Shown piece after piece: positions 1-8,207 of a stretch of 64,000 nucleotides of DNA. This stretch comes from Yunchengibacter salinarum. GTDB lineage: Bacteria > Pseudomonadota > Alphaproteobacteria > Sphingomonadales > Kordiimonadaceae. Position 1 is the stretch's first letter, and each line of letters starts with the position of its first letter. Under the pieces are notes generated by a model. That model had not been told where the DNA came from. It ran no database searches and was given only the letters and a program-made list of their open reading frames with translations. The translations under genes were made by a program, and so were the position numbers. Location: the NCBI RefSeq assembly GCF_037658235.1, contig NZ_JBBJLN010000007.1, positions 62,001 through 126,000 of the forward strand, read 5' to 3'.

Positions 1-599
1 AGCGCGGCAATGGCGCCGAGCCGGGCATCCGCCACATCCGCCGGATAGCTGCTGACACAGTGAAGCAGCATGAAGGGCGGATCGCCGGCACCCTTAAGGG
101 CGTTCACGGCCTCGTCTATCTCGTCCGGTGTGGCCATGCCGGTGGACAGGATCATGGGCTTGCCAAGCCCCGCCACCTTGCGGATCAGGGGGATATCCAC
201 CAGTTCCGGCGACGCGATCTTGTAGGCGGGGCAATCCAGGCTTTCCAGCAGCTCCACGGCGCTGACATCAAAAGGCGCGCTGAACGGCATGATCCCCCGC
301 GCCCGCGCATGGGCGAACAGGTCCGGGTGCCAGGCAAACGGCGTATGGGCCTTTTCATACAGGTCATACAGCCGCGCGCCTTCCCACAGGGCATTGCCGA
401 CGCGAAAATCCGGCCCATCCGCATCCAGCGTGATGGTATCCGGTTCATAGGTCTGGAACTTGATGGCATCCGCCCCGGCTTCGGCGGCCATGTCAATGAT
501 CGCCCTGGCACGGTCCAGCGATCCACCATGATTGCCGGACATTTCCGCCACGATGAAAGGCCGGGTATCCGATGACAGTGTATGACCAGCAAGTTTCAT
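1..599 (-). CDS. pseI: Pseudaminic acid synthase (PseI/NeuB family), 5' part only
   Basis: Condenses phosphoenolpyruvate with a 6-deoxy-di-N-acetyl sugar to give pseudaminic acid, a nonulosonic acid used on flagellin or surface glycans; cytoplasmic. The minus strand from the ATG at 599 reads MKLAGHT, then the family landmarks SGNHGGSLDRA, GADAIKFQTY, LWEGARLYDLY, FSAPFD, YKIASPE, ILSTGMAT and LLHCVSSYPA, all in the N-terminal TIM-barrel. The reading frame is open to the window edge, so about 199 codons are seen and the C-terminal antifreeze-like SAF domain lies outside. The LYDLY-type segment favours PseI over NeuB, but this is a judgement from motifs. The gene diverges from the alkaline phosphatase, with about 190 bases between them. 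Confidence 0.85.
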   Translation of the reverse strand, partial: MKLAGHTLSSDTRPFIVAEMSGNHGGSLDRARAIIDMAAEAGADAIKFQTYEPDTITLDADGPDFRVGNALWEGARLYDLYEKAHTPFAWHPDLFAHARARGIMPFSAPFDVSAVELLESLDCPAYKIASPELVDIPLIRKVAGLGKPMILSTGMATPDEIDEAVNALKGAGDPPFMLLHCVSSYPADVADARLGAIAA

Positions 600-786
600 C
601 ACATTCCATCCGTTGCGCCCCGCCTTTCGGGCCGACTGTCCAGTGCACAATCTGGCAGGATTTCCATCGCTAGAAAAGAGGGCGACGAAACCGGCCAAAC
701 CGGTCATGGCGTCACGGGGGGCTTTCCACCCCCGTTCTTCTTCATTAGATTGGCCACACAACATCATCACCGAACAGGGCCGCCAC

Positions 787-2289
787 ATGAAAAAACTTCT
801 GCACCCCGCCGTCATCGCCTGTCTCGCCCTTGGGGGCATGACCGGCCTTCATGCACAGGATACATCCGCCGCCTTCACGGCACCGGATCGCACCACGCAG
901 GACTGGATGAGCGCGGGCAAGGCCGCCATTTCAGCGCGTCTTGAACAGGCCCCCAATACGGGCCGGGCGAAGAATGTCATTCTGTTCATCGGTGACGGCA
1001 TGGGGGTATCGACGCTGACGGCAGGCCGCATTTTCGCCGCTCAGCAACAGGGCAAAAGCGGGGAGGAAACAGCCCTTTCCTTCGAGCGCTTCCCCTATAG
1101 CGCCCTCGTCAAAACCTATAATGTGGATGCCCAGGTGGCGGATTCAGCGGGCACTGCCTCTGCCATGAACACCGGCGCCAAAACCCGCATCGGCGTGATC
1201 AATTCGGCGCCCCATGTGGCGCAGGGCACTTGCCCGGAAGCGGACGATGCCTGGTTGACCCCGCTGGCCGCCACCGCCGAGCGCCGGGGCATGAAAACCG
1301 GCATTGTCAGCACCGCGCGCCTGACCCACGCCACCCCCGCCGGGGTTTATGCCCACAGCACCAATCGGGACTGGGAAAATGACAGCGACATGCCCGATGC
1401 CATACGCGAAGCGGGCTGCCGTGACATCGCCCAGCAAATTCTGAATGATCTGGGCGGAAACGGCCTGGATGTGGCGCTGGGCGGCGGCTATCGGAATTTC
1501 GTGCCCTCAAAGGTGGAAGGCGGGCGCCGCACGGATGGCCGCGACCTGACCAAGGAATGGCAGCAGCGGGACGGGGCCGCTTTCGTGCGCGACGCCGGGG
1601 GGCTGGAACAGGCCGTGGCTGAAGGGCGCGCCCCGCTTCTCGGCCTGTTCAGCGACAGCCACATGGCCTATGAAACCGACCGGGGCGATGACCAGCCCAG
1701 CCTGGCCAGCATGACCCGCGCCGCCATCACCACGCTGCAAAAGGAAGACGGCGGCTTTTACCTGATGGTGGAAGCCGCGCGGATCGACCACGCGCACCAT
1801 GGCGGCAATGCCCACCGGGCGCTGGACGATACCCGCGCCCTGTCGGAAGCGGTCGCAACCGCGCTGGACATGGTGGATGTGGACAACACCCTGATCCTGG
1901 TAACGGCGGACCACAGCCACACCTTCACCATGGCGGGCTATCCGCGCCGAGGGAACCCCATCACCGGCCTGGTGGTGCCCCCGCATGGCGAGAGCCCCAC
2001 CAAGGCAAAGGACGACAAGCCCTATACCACGCTGGGCTACTGGACCGGGCCGGGCAGCATCACGGGGGAGCGCCCCCAGGAGACGATGGAGTCCGTGCGC
2101 GCCCCCGATTACCAGCAACAGGCGCTTGTCCCCACACGCTCGGAAACCCATGGCGGCGAGGACGTGGCGCTTTATGCCATCGGCCCGCAGGCCCATCTGG
2201 CCCGCGGCCTGATGGAACAGAATGTCATTTACCACCTGATGCGCCATGCGCTTGGGGACACTGAAGGAGCGACCCCGGCGGCTCAATAA
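787..2289 (+). CDS. phoA: Alkaline phosphatase, exported
   Basis: Hydrolyses phosphate monoesters in the periplasm to release phosphate. The 500-residue product begins MKKLLHPAVIACLALGG, a clear Sec signal peptide ending near LHAQ. Metal and nucleophile motifs of the PhoA family follow in order: FIGDGMG (Asp70), VADSAGTASA (Asp119 and candidate nucleophile Ser120), EAARIDHAHH and VTADHSH. The open frame extends upstream to 613, but residues encoded there do not resemble a signal peptide, so the ATG at 787 was chosen. The 5' region holds a 7-bp stem (714-720 with 729-735). I could not recognise a convincing Pho box. It stands alone between a divergent and a convergent gene, so it is probably monocistronic. 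Confidence 0.92.
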   Translation: MKKLLHPAVIACLALGGMTGLHAQDTSAAFTAPDRTTQDWMSAGKAAISARLEQAPNTGRAKNVILFIGDGMGVSTLTAGRIFAAQQQGKSGEETALSFERFPYSALVKTYNVDAQVADSAGTASAMNTGAKTRIGVINSAPHVAQGTCPEADDAWLTPLAATAERRGMKTGIVSTARLTHATPAGVYAHSTNRDWENDSDMPDAIREAGCRDIAQQILNDLGGNGLDVALGGGYRNFVPSKVEGGRRTDGRDLTKEWQQRDGAAFVRDAGGLEQAVAEGRAPLLGLFSDSHMAYETDRGDDQPSLASMTRAAITTLQKEDGGFYLMVEAARIDHAHHGGNAHRALDDTRALSEAVATALDMVDVDNTLILVTADHSHTFTMAGYPRRGNPITGLVVPPHGESPTKAKDDKPYTTLGYWTGPGSITGERPQETMESVRAPDYQQQALVPTRSETHGGEDVALYAIGPQAHLARGLMEQNVIYHLMRHALGDTEGATPAAQ

Positions 2290-2363
2290 CCGCCAGAGTC
2301 ACTCAAAGGGCGGGCGCGAGCGTTCAGGCAGCGGGGCGGACTCGCGCGCCCGGTGCCCCATCG

Positions 2364-3254
2364 TCAGGAGCCGCCGTCTTCGCCCGGCTTGCGGAATTTC
2401 AGAACGAAGCGATCCGTATGGCCGCGCACGGACGGGTTCCACATGGGCACGTCCAGCGGGTCATCCGGGTTGGTGAACAGGTCGGTGGCCGCCACCAGGC
2501 TGAAGCCCGCTTCCCGCATCTGATCAATCACCACCTGCGGTTCGATCCGGTGCAATTCCCGCGCCCCTTCAATGCCATGGCCGTCGGGCGCGCGGTGATC
2601 CACTACGCCCACAACGCCGCCGGAGCGGGTGGCATCAAACAGTTCCGACAACAGGCGTGCGGCGTCCACACCCGGCCAGGTGTCGTTTGTCCAGAAAAAA
2701 TCGTGGTAGGTGAGCGACATCAGGATCAGATCGAAGCGACCCTTGCGGAAGTCCAGATCGTCGCCTTCCACGATAAGCTGCGACGCCTGCGGCAGACGGC
2801 CCGACATGAAACGCCCGGCCAGCGTATCCTGCTTGAAACCGATATAGGCGCGGTTGTTGTGGGCGACCACATGGCCATGCGGCCCCACCAGACGGGCCAG
2901 AATTTCCGAGTGATAGCCACCGCCGGAGAACAGATCGAGCACTTCCATGCCCGGCGCCGCGCCCAGAAAGGCCAGCATCCGGGCGGGCTTGCGTCGCTTG
3001 TCCGTCAGGCGATCTTCATCGGGCCGCTTGTCGGAATCAACAGCCCGGCGCAGCGGCTCCGGCACTGTGATGTCCCCGGCGGCGACAATCCGGGTGCCTT
3101 CGGGCAGTCCCAGGGTGCGCGCGGCGCCCGCATCCTCGCCCTGCCCCACGGCAGGGGAAAAGGCGCCGTTGCCAGCCAGCAACGCCGCCATGGCCAAGAT
3201 CAGACCAGCCGCCAGAGCACCTTTTTTCACAACTTGCAATCGGTTCGCCATCAT
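2364..3254 (-). CDS. Exported class I SAM-methyltransferase-like protein
   Basis: 296 residues with a hydrophobic N-terminal segment (about residues 8-30, GALAAGLILAMAALLAGNG) that looks like a signal peptide. A Rossmann methyltransferase core follows, with motif I as EVLDLFSGGGYHSEILA and later acidic and hydrophobic strands (LILMSLTYHDFFW). This pattern fits the COG4798 group of predicted methyltransferases, which often carry a signal sequence; substrate unknown. An exported SAM-dependent enzyme is odd because the cofactor is cytoplasmic, so the protein may use the fold for another role or be anchored with its domain inside. It converges on the phosphatase gene. Two adjacent ATG codons (3254, 3251) could serve as start. 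Confidence 0.7.
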   Translation of the reverse strand: MMANRLQVVKKGALAAGLILAMAALLAGNGAFSPAVGQGEDAGAARTLGLPEGTRIVAAGDITVPEPLRRAVDSDKRPDEDRLTDKRRKPARMLAFLGAAPGMEVLDLFSGGGYHSEILARLVGPHGHVVAHNNRAYIGFKQDTLAGRFMSGRLPQASQLIVEGDDLDFRKGRFDLILMSLTYHDFFWTNDTWPGVDAARLLSELFDATRSGGVVGVVDHRAPDGHGIEGARELHRIEPQVVIDQMREAGFSLVAATDLFTNPDDPLDVPMWNPSVRGHTDRFVLKFRKPGEDGGS

Positions 3255-3449
3255 AAGCCATATCCTTCAGGCGCACGGGCACAATTCCATCATGGGCCGT
3301 CATCGCCAAACGCTGATCCTGCTGACAATCAGGTGGCTGGGCTTCTACCATGTCTGTGCCAGAAGGATAGGCCGATTGCCGCCCACGAACTGTCACATTC
3401 ACGTTATGTCAAAGCCCCCGGATCATCCCCGGATATGGTGCGGGCCGGT

Positions 3450-3950
3450 CTATTTCTTATATTTCTCAATGGCGCGGTTAAGACCGGCGGTAAGCTGCTT
3501 GCCCACGTCCCCGCCATCACCACTGACCCGGTTCTTGATCACGGCCCGCATGGCATCCACATGGCTCTTGACCAGTTCCACCTCGTCGTCGTCAGGCTCC
3601 CGACGGCCATTGGTGAAGCCATAGAGCGATTCCGCAAAGGCGGTGATGAGCGGATAGCCGAATGTGCCGCCCTGCCCCTTCATATCATGGGCGATATGGG
3701 CGATTTCCTCGAAAAATTCCTTGCGGTTCTCCGGCGTATCCACACAGCGGCTGTGCTTTTCATGCAGCTTGGTGATCAGATTGTTCACCCAGTCAGGATA
3801 GTCTTCCGCCAGTTTATCCAGCGTTTCCTGCGCTTTTTCGAGCGCTTCCGGGTCGATGCTGCCGCGCCCCGGCGAAAGGCCGGCGGTTTTCTCTTTCAGC
3901 CGGTTCTGGAACCGGTAAAAGCGCACTATGACGCCGTCCTGCTTAGCCAC
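3450..3950 (-). CDS. HPt-domain protein (phosphotransfer), 166 aa
   Basis: A 166-residue helical protein whose segment AHIAHDMKGQGGTFG (His88) matches the phospho-accepting helix of histidine phosphotransfer domains (HxxKGxxxxxG). It would carry a phosphoryl group between a kinase and a receiver. Start is GTG at 3950, with a GGAG 8 bases upstream, and the gene overlaps the end of the receiver gene by 8 bases, so the two are probably translationally coupled. The N-terminal 75 residues are charged and helical with no family I can name. No histidine kinase gene lies nearby. Confidence 0.72.
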   Translation of the reverse strand: MAKQDGVIVRFYRFQNRLKEKTAGLSPGRGSIDPEALEKAQETLDKLAEDYPDWVNNLITKLHEKHSRCVDTPENRKEFFEEIAHIAHDMKGQGGTFGYPLITAFAESLYGFTNGRREPDDDEVELVKSHVDAMRAVIKNRVSGDGGDVGKQLTAGLNRAIEKYKK

Positions 3951-4497
3951 GAATAATCTCCACCCCGTCGCTCTTGTCCGTCAGAACCCGCCGTTCCGGC
4001 CCGCCATGGTCACGCTGCCTGCGTCGCCGATCCGGGCCGAAATAATCCGCCGTATGCACGAACTGGCGTGGCCGCTCGATAATGGATATCAGCTTTTCGC
4101 CGATATGCTTGATGGTGAAAGGCTTGGCCAGCATGTCCGTCACGCCCATTTCACGGGCTTCGGTGATGCGCTCCTGCTCGGTATAGGCGGTGATCAGCAT
4201 GAACGGCACGAACCGATCCGGGCTGTCCTTGTGCCGTCGCACCCAGCGCAGGAACATCATGCCATCCACCGGGTGCATATCCCAGTTGGAAATGATGATA
4301 TCCACCTGCTGGCAGCCCACCTTCATGGGCTCTTCCTTGACCCGTTTCAGGAAATTGATGGCATCGCCGCCGTCTTCCACGGCATAGACGTGCCCCACGC
4401 CCAGAACTTTCAGGGAGTTCACCAGCAGGGAGCGGATGAAAGGGCTATCTTCCGCCAGCAGGACACTTACCCTGTCAAAGTCATAATTGTCGGACAT
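3943..4497 (-). CDS. Receiver-domain protein with Asn at the phosphorylation site
   Basis: 184 residues. The CheY-like fold is clear: acidic pair Glu16-Asp17 (LLAEDSP), Thr103 (LITAYT) and Lys125 (LAKPF). The strand that should carry the phospho-acceptor Asp reads IIISNWDMHPVDG, which aligns with the CheY type SDWNMPxxDG. The canonical Asp position is therefore Asn71, with an Asp two residues later. The tail contains DYFGPDRRRR and GGPERR, a basic motif I recall from other alphaproteobacterial stand-alone receivers but cannot assign a role. Overlap with the HPt gene indicates an operon. It may act without phosphorylation, or use Asp73; both are inference. Confidence 0.85.
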   Translation of the reverse strand: MSDNYDFDRVSVLLAEDSPFIRSLLVNSLKVLGVGHVYAVEDGGDAINFLKRVKEEPMKVGCQQVDIIISNWDMHPVDGMMFLRWVRRHKDSPDRFVPFMLITAYTEQERITEAREMGVTDMLAKPFTIKHIGEKLISIIERPRQFVHTADYFGPDRRRRQRDHGGPERRVLTDKSDGVEIIRG

Positions 4498-4582
4498 TGA
4501 CCACCCTCTCCCCTTCGGGCCGATCGAGAAACGCTGTCTTTCCGGTTACATTTAGGCGCAGGGACTCAATAAGGTCAATGCC

Positions 4583-4978
4583 TTAGTGATCACCCGGCTG
4601 TCCGATCGCGGCAAGCCGGTCCCGCACCGCATCCAGAGTGAGCCCCATGCGCCCCGACAGATCATCCAGAACGGATTGGCGCGCCGGGCCTGAAGGGGCG
4701 GCGCCCAGATGCTCCGCCCGCGCCGCCGCAGCCGCCAGCCGCCACGCCCCGATGGACCGGGCCGCCCCCTTGAGCCTGTGGGCCCTGTCCGACCAGTCGC
4801 CATCCGCCCGCGCCAGCGCGGCAAGGTGCTGCTCCGCCTGTTCCAGAAATACCGACAGCACCGCCGCCGTCACATCCGGGTCCCCGGCGGTGAAGCCATC
4901 CAGATGATCCCCGTCCAGCAGAACCGTTTCATCCCACCCGGCCCCGTCCGCCGCGTGTGTGGAAGCGTCTTCCGTCAT
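4583..4978 (-). CDS. HPt-domain protein, 131 aa
   Basis: Small cytoplasmic phosphotransfer protein. Residues 61-80 carry the HPt signature DRAHRLKGAARSIGAW, with His67 as the expected phosphorylated residue, followed by an Ala-rich helix. The start ATG at 4978 overlaps the stop of the upstream 90-residue gene (ATGA), so translation is probably coupled. It lies 85 bases upstream of the receiver gene on the same strand. Together with the second HPt protein this makes an HPt-receiver-HPt group without a kinase. Its N-terminal 25 residues are acidic and probably disordered. Confidence 0.75.
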   Translation of the reverse strand: MTEDASTHAADGAGWDETVLLDGDHLDGFTAGDPDVTAAVLSVFLEQAEQHLAALARADGDWSDRAHRLKGAARSIGAWRLAAAAARAEHLGAAPSGPARQSVLDDLSGRMGLTLDAVRDRLAAIGQPGDH

Positions 4979-5247
4979 GCCTGCCCCCTGCCCGTTTCAT
5001 GATCCCGCTTTGCGGTCTGCCGCTGTGCGATCCGGCGCCCTTCCGCCGTCAGCCGACAGACCAGCCAGTCCGGCTTGACGGGATTATGCACCCAGGGCAC
5101 GCACCAGCCTTCGGCCAGACAGGCCCGAATCGTCCGCGCCGGGATGCGCTGACCGTCCCTGTCGAACAGGGGCAGCTTGCCGCCGGGCTGGTCCAGACCC
5201 AGCGCCAGATAGCGCTGCTGTGCCGCTGTGGGCCGTTTTCGAGCCAT
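4975..5247 (-). CDS. Conserved hypothetical protein, 90 aa
   Basis: Soluble, basic, 90 residues, starting MARKRPTAAQQRYL. The middle reads LPLFDRDGQRIPARTI and then PWVHNPVKPDWLVCRLT, which looks like a compact winged-helix-like or wHTH-adjacent small domain. I recall similar alphaproteobacterial hypotheticals but know no function. The frame is open further upstream (to 5346), yet that part is not protein-like, so ATG 5247 was chosen. Its stop overlaps the start of the HPt gene by 4 bases, making it first gene of the four-gene cluster. Confidence 0.6.
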   Translation of the reverse strand: MARKRPTAAQQRYLALGLDQPGGKLPLFDRDGQRIPARTIRACLAEGWCVPWVHNPVKPDWLVCRLTAEGRRIAQRQTAKRDHETGRGQA

Positions 5248-5385
5248 CGGGGCCTCCCATTGTCGGCTTTCAGCCAGTGTAACGGCTGACGGCGTTGACC
5301 GGAATGACAGAATGGTGAACGCTGGCATCATGCGTAGCGGCACCATGGCCCCGCAACAGACAGTCAGGCGAATTCAGGAACCCCC

Positions 5386-8199
5386 ATGTCCAAGGCCGAA
5401 ATGGATTTCACACCCCGCCCATTGGATGCGGAAAACCCCCGGGACAGCACGCGGGAAGACCCGCAGGCAGAAGGCGGCACGGCGACGGACCATGACCGGC
5501 GGGAAGAGGCGTCGTCCGGTAGCGGGCGCCGTTATCGCTCCGTCGGGCTGGCCGCTCTGCTGTCCCTGTTCTGGTTGGGCGGCGCCGGTTTCGTGCTGTG
5601 GCAACGGGGGCTCACCTCCATCGCGGAGATGAGCCCGGCCACACTCGCCAGCCTGACCGCCGGCGTCGCCACGCCGCTGGCGGTGATCTGGCTGGTCACG
5701 CTGGCCTTTCAGCGGACGGACCCGCTGCTGGAACGGCGGCTCGCCATGTCGCGCACCCTGCACAAGGCCATGGCGCCGGTGGAGCAGGCGGAACTGCGGC
5801 TGGACATGCTGACCCGCTCTCTGGAAAAGGAAATCTCCAATGTGGAAGCGGTGAGCGCGCTGGCCATGGAGCGGATCGAAAATCTGGAAAACCGCTTTCA
5901 GACCCAGATATCCAACCTGTTCAGCGCCACCGCCGATACCGAAGCCCGCACCGCCAGCATCACCGACAGCATCAGCCGGGAGCGGGATCAACTGGGCGCC
6001 ACCACCGAGGATATGGAACGCCGGTTCGAGACCATCGAGGAAACCATCAGCCGCGTCGCCCAAAGCATCCACGACGCCGGGGAGGACGCCCAGCAGCGCG
6101 GCAATGCCTTGCAGGATCGCATTGGCGGCGCCGTGCTCCAGTTGGAAACGGCGGGCGCCACGCTGGACGGGCGCATCGAGCAGGCCACATCCCTGCTGGA
6201 CAGCCGGGGCGACCGACTGGATCAGGTGGGATCGGACATTGCTCTGAGGCTGGAATCCCTGACCGAAGCCCTCAGCACCGGCATGGACCGCATGAAATCC
6301 GGTGTGAGCGATCTGGAAGGCCGCTCCGCAGAGCTGTCCGATCATATGCGCGCCCAGGGTCAGGTGCTGCATGAGCTGGCCACGCTCTCTGCCAGCGAAT
6401 CAACAAAAATCAACGAGTCTCTGGCCAAGCACGTGGATCAGGTAAAGGCCGCCGCCGAACAGGCCCTGAGCGCCACGGACGAGGTGAGCGCCCTTTTGGC
6501 CAGAAAAACCGGGGACTTGACCGAAGACGTTCTGAAGGCGGTTGAAAAGGCGCGCGGCCTGATCCTTGAGGCGGGCGAGACCTTTGATACCCACAGCAGA
6601 GAGGTCGTCCAGGTCTCCAGAGATGTGCACGAAGCCACCCGGACCCATGCGGACGACACCGGCAGGATACTTCAGGAACGCACCACGGAGATGGACCGCT
6701 TCCTAGAGGAACGCCTTGCCCATGCCCGCACCACGCTGGAAGAGACCGCGAACACCATGTCAAGCCAGAGCCATGACGCGCTGGCCCAGGTGGAACATGC
6801 CGCCGAAAGCGCGGAAAAGCGCCTGAAGGCAATGATTCAGGCGGTGAGTGGCGACATAGAGGGCCTGTCCGACACCGCCAATGCCCAGGGGGAAAAGATC
6901 GGGCGCATCAGTGTGGACATGGAAGACCGCGCCGACAGCCTGACGGCCAAGACCGAGGCGGTGCGCACCGACATGGCCGCCGCCCGCAAGGATTTCGACC
7001 AGCATCAGCGGGCCCTGGCCGAGCATCTGGCCGACACCCGGCAGAAGCTGGCAAGGCTGGAAGACGATCTGGCCAACCAGCGCAGCCAGCTTGGCCAGAC
7101 CGCTAGCGATGCCGCCCAGCGCGTGAACGAAAGCCTGACCCGCTTCGAGGACATGATACGCCAGGTGGACGAGGCTTCCGGCACCGCGGCGGGCCATGTG
7201 GGGGAGGAGGCCGACCGCATGGCCAACCGGATCGAGGATCTGAACCGGGAGGGCCGCTACACGCGGGACAGCCTTACCGCGGCGGTGGACGGCCTGAGCG
7301 GTCAGGCGGCGGCGCTCAAGACCGATCTGACACAGGCCAGCCGGTCGCTGGGCGCGGCGGCGGATGCCTTTGCCGGAGAACGCCAGCGCATCACCAGCGA
7401 AACCGAAGCGGTCATCACGCGGCTTGGCGGCGCATCGGATCGCATGGGCGGGCGCATCGACCAGTTCCACGCCAGCAGCATGGAAGCGGCCGACCGCATG
7501 GATGCGGCCAGCACCCACCTGATGGACGAAAGCGCCAAGGTCCGTGCGGCCATGGAAGCCACCGTCACCGACACCCGCACGGACCTGCACAGCGCCCTGC
7601 AAGAGATCACCGATCAGGCCAGCCAGCAGATCACGGTACTGCAAGAGCAGATCGAGGCCACCCTCGCCCGGCTGCTGGGGGAATATACCGAAACCACCGA
7701 GCGGGCCGAGCGAGAAGGCGCCTGGCTGGCCTCTCGCCTGGGCAATGAAGCGGCCAAGATCGCCGAACGCGCCGACACCTTCCTTCAGCAGACCGCCGAG
7801 ATCGAGGAACGCATCACCCGCAGCAGCCAGAACGATTTCAGCCGCACATCGCAGCTTCTGATGGAAAGCCTGGAAAATGCCTCCATCGACATCACACGGG
7901 CGCTCAGCAACAATGTGGGCGCCGAGTTGTGGGACGCCTATCGCGGCGGCGACCGGGGCGTGTTCGCCCGCAAGACCCTGCAACTGGCCGACCGGCGCAC
8001 CCGCCGGGCCATCGCCGCCAAAGTGGCCGAGGACCGGGACTTCAAGGAAGTGGTCAGCCGCTTCATGCGCGACTTTGAAAGCCTGATGGAACGCGGCATG
8101 ATCGGGGACCGGGGCGGCGCCCTGGCCACCACCCTGTTGTCCAGCGACATGGGGCGGCTTTATGTGATGCTGGCACAGGCGCTCAAGAAATTCAGTTAA
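5386..8199 (+). CDS. Membrane-anchored giant coiled-coil protein, TipN-like architecture
   Basis: 937 residues. A disordered acidic N-terminus (1-48) is followed by two transmembrane helices (about 52-73 and 85-108). Then comes roughly 750 residues of heptad-rich helix (many Glu/Arg/Ala, repeated LEDRI/MEDRA-like segments), and a compact conserved-looking C-terminal region (about 830-937: ELWDAYRGGDRGVFARKTL ... MRDFESLMERG). This two-TM plus long coiled-coil layout is that of the Caulobacter pole-marker TipN, though I cannot show homology. Long coiled coils of this kind are often annotated as apolipoprotein-like or kinesin-like. It starts 38 bases after the divergent upstream region and ends 8 bases before dctP. 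Confidence 0.75.
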   Translation: MSKAEMDFTPRPLDAENPRDSTREDPQAEGGTATDHDRREEASSGSGRRYRSVGLAALLSLFWLGGAGFVLWQRGLTSIAEMSPATLASLTAGVATPLAVIWLVTLAFQRTDPLLERRLAMSRTLHKAMAPVEQAELRLDMLTRSLEKEISNVEAVSALAMERIENLENRFQTQISNLFSATADTEARTASITDSISRERDQLGATTEDMERRFETIEETISRVAQSIHDAGEDAQQRGNALQDRIGGAVLQLETAGATLDGRIEQATSLLDSRGDRLDQVGSDIALRLESLTEALSTGMDRMKSGVSDLEGRSAELSDHMRAQGQVLHELATLSASESTKINESLAKHVDQVKAAAEQALSATDEVSALLARKTGDLTEDVLKAVEKARGLILEAGETFDTHSREVVQVSRDVHEATRTHADDTGRILQERTTEMDRFLEERLAHARTTLEETANTMSSQSHDALAQVEHAAESAEKRLKAMIQAVSGDIEGLSDTANAQGEKIGRISVDMEDRADSLTAKTEAVRTDMAAARKDFDQHQRALAEHLADTRQKLARLEDDLANQRSQLGQTASDAAQRVNESLTRFEDMIRQVDEASGTAAGHVGEEADRMANRIEDLNREGRYTRDSLTAAVDGLSGQAAALKTDLTQASRSLGAAADAFAGERQRITSETEAVITRLGGASDRMGGRIDQFHASSMEAADRMDAASTHLMDESAKVRAAMEATVTDTRTDLHSALQEITDQASQQITVLQEQIEATLARLLGEYTETTERAEREGAWLASRLGNEAAKIAERADTFLQQTAEIEERITRSSQNDFSRTSQLLMESLENASIDITRALSNNVGAELWDAYRGGDRGVFARKTLQLADRRTRRAIAAKVAEDRDFKEVVSRFMRDFESLMERGMIGDRGGALATTLLSSDMGRLYVMLAQALKKFS

Positions 8200-8207
8200 G
8201 GGGCTTT

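Noticed and set aside
600..786. Pho box upstream of alkaline phosphatase
   Set aside because: No pair of CTGTCAT-like 7-mers at 11-base spacing could be found.
613..786. N-terminal extension of the alkaline phosphatase from an upstream ATG
   Set aside because: The extra 58 residues would bury the signal peptide in the interior and have no protein-like pattern.
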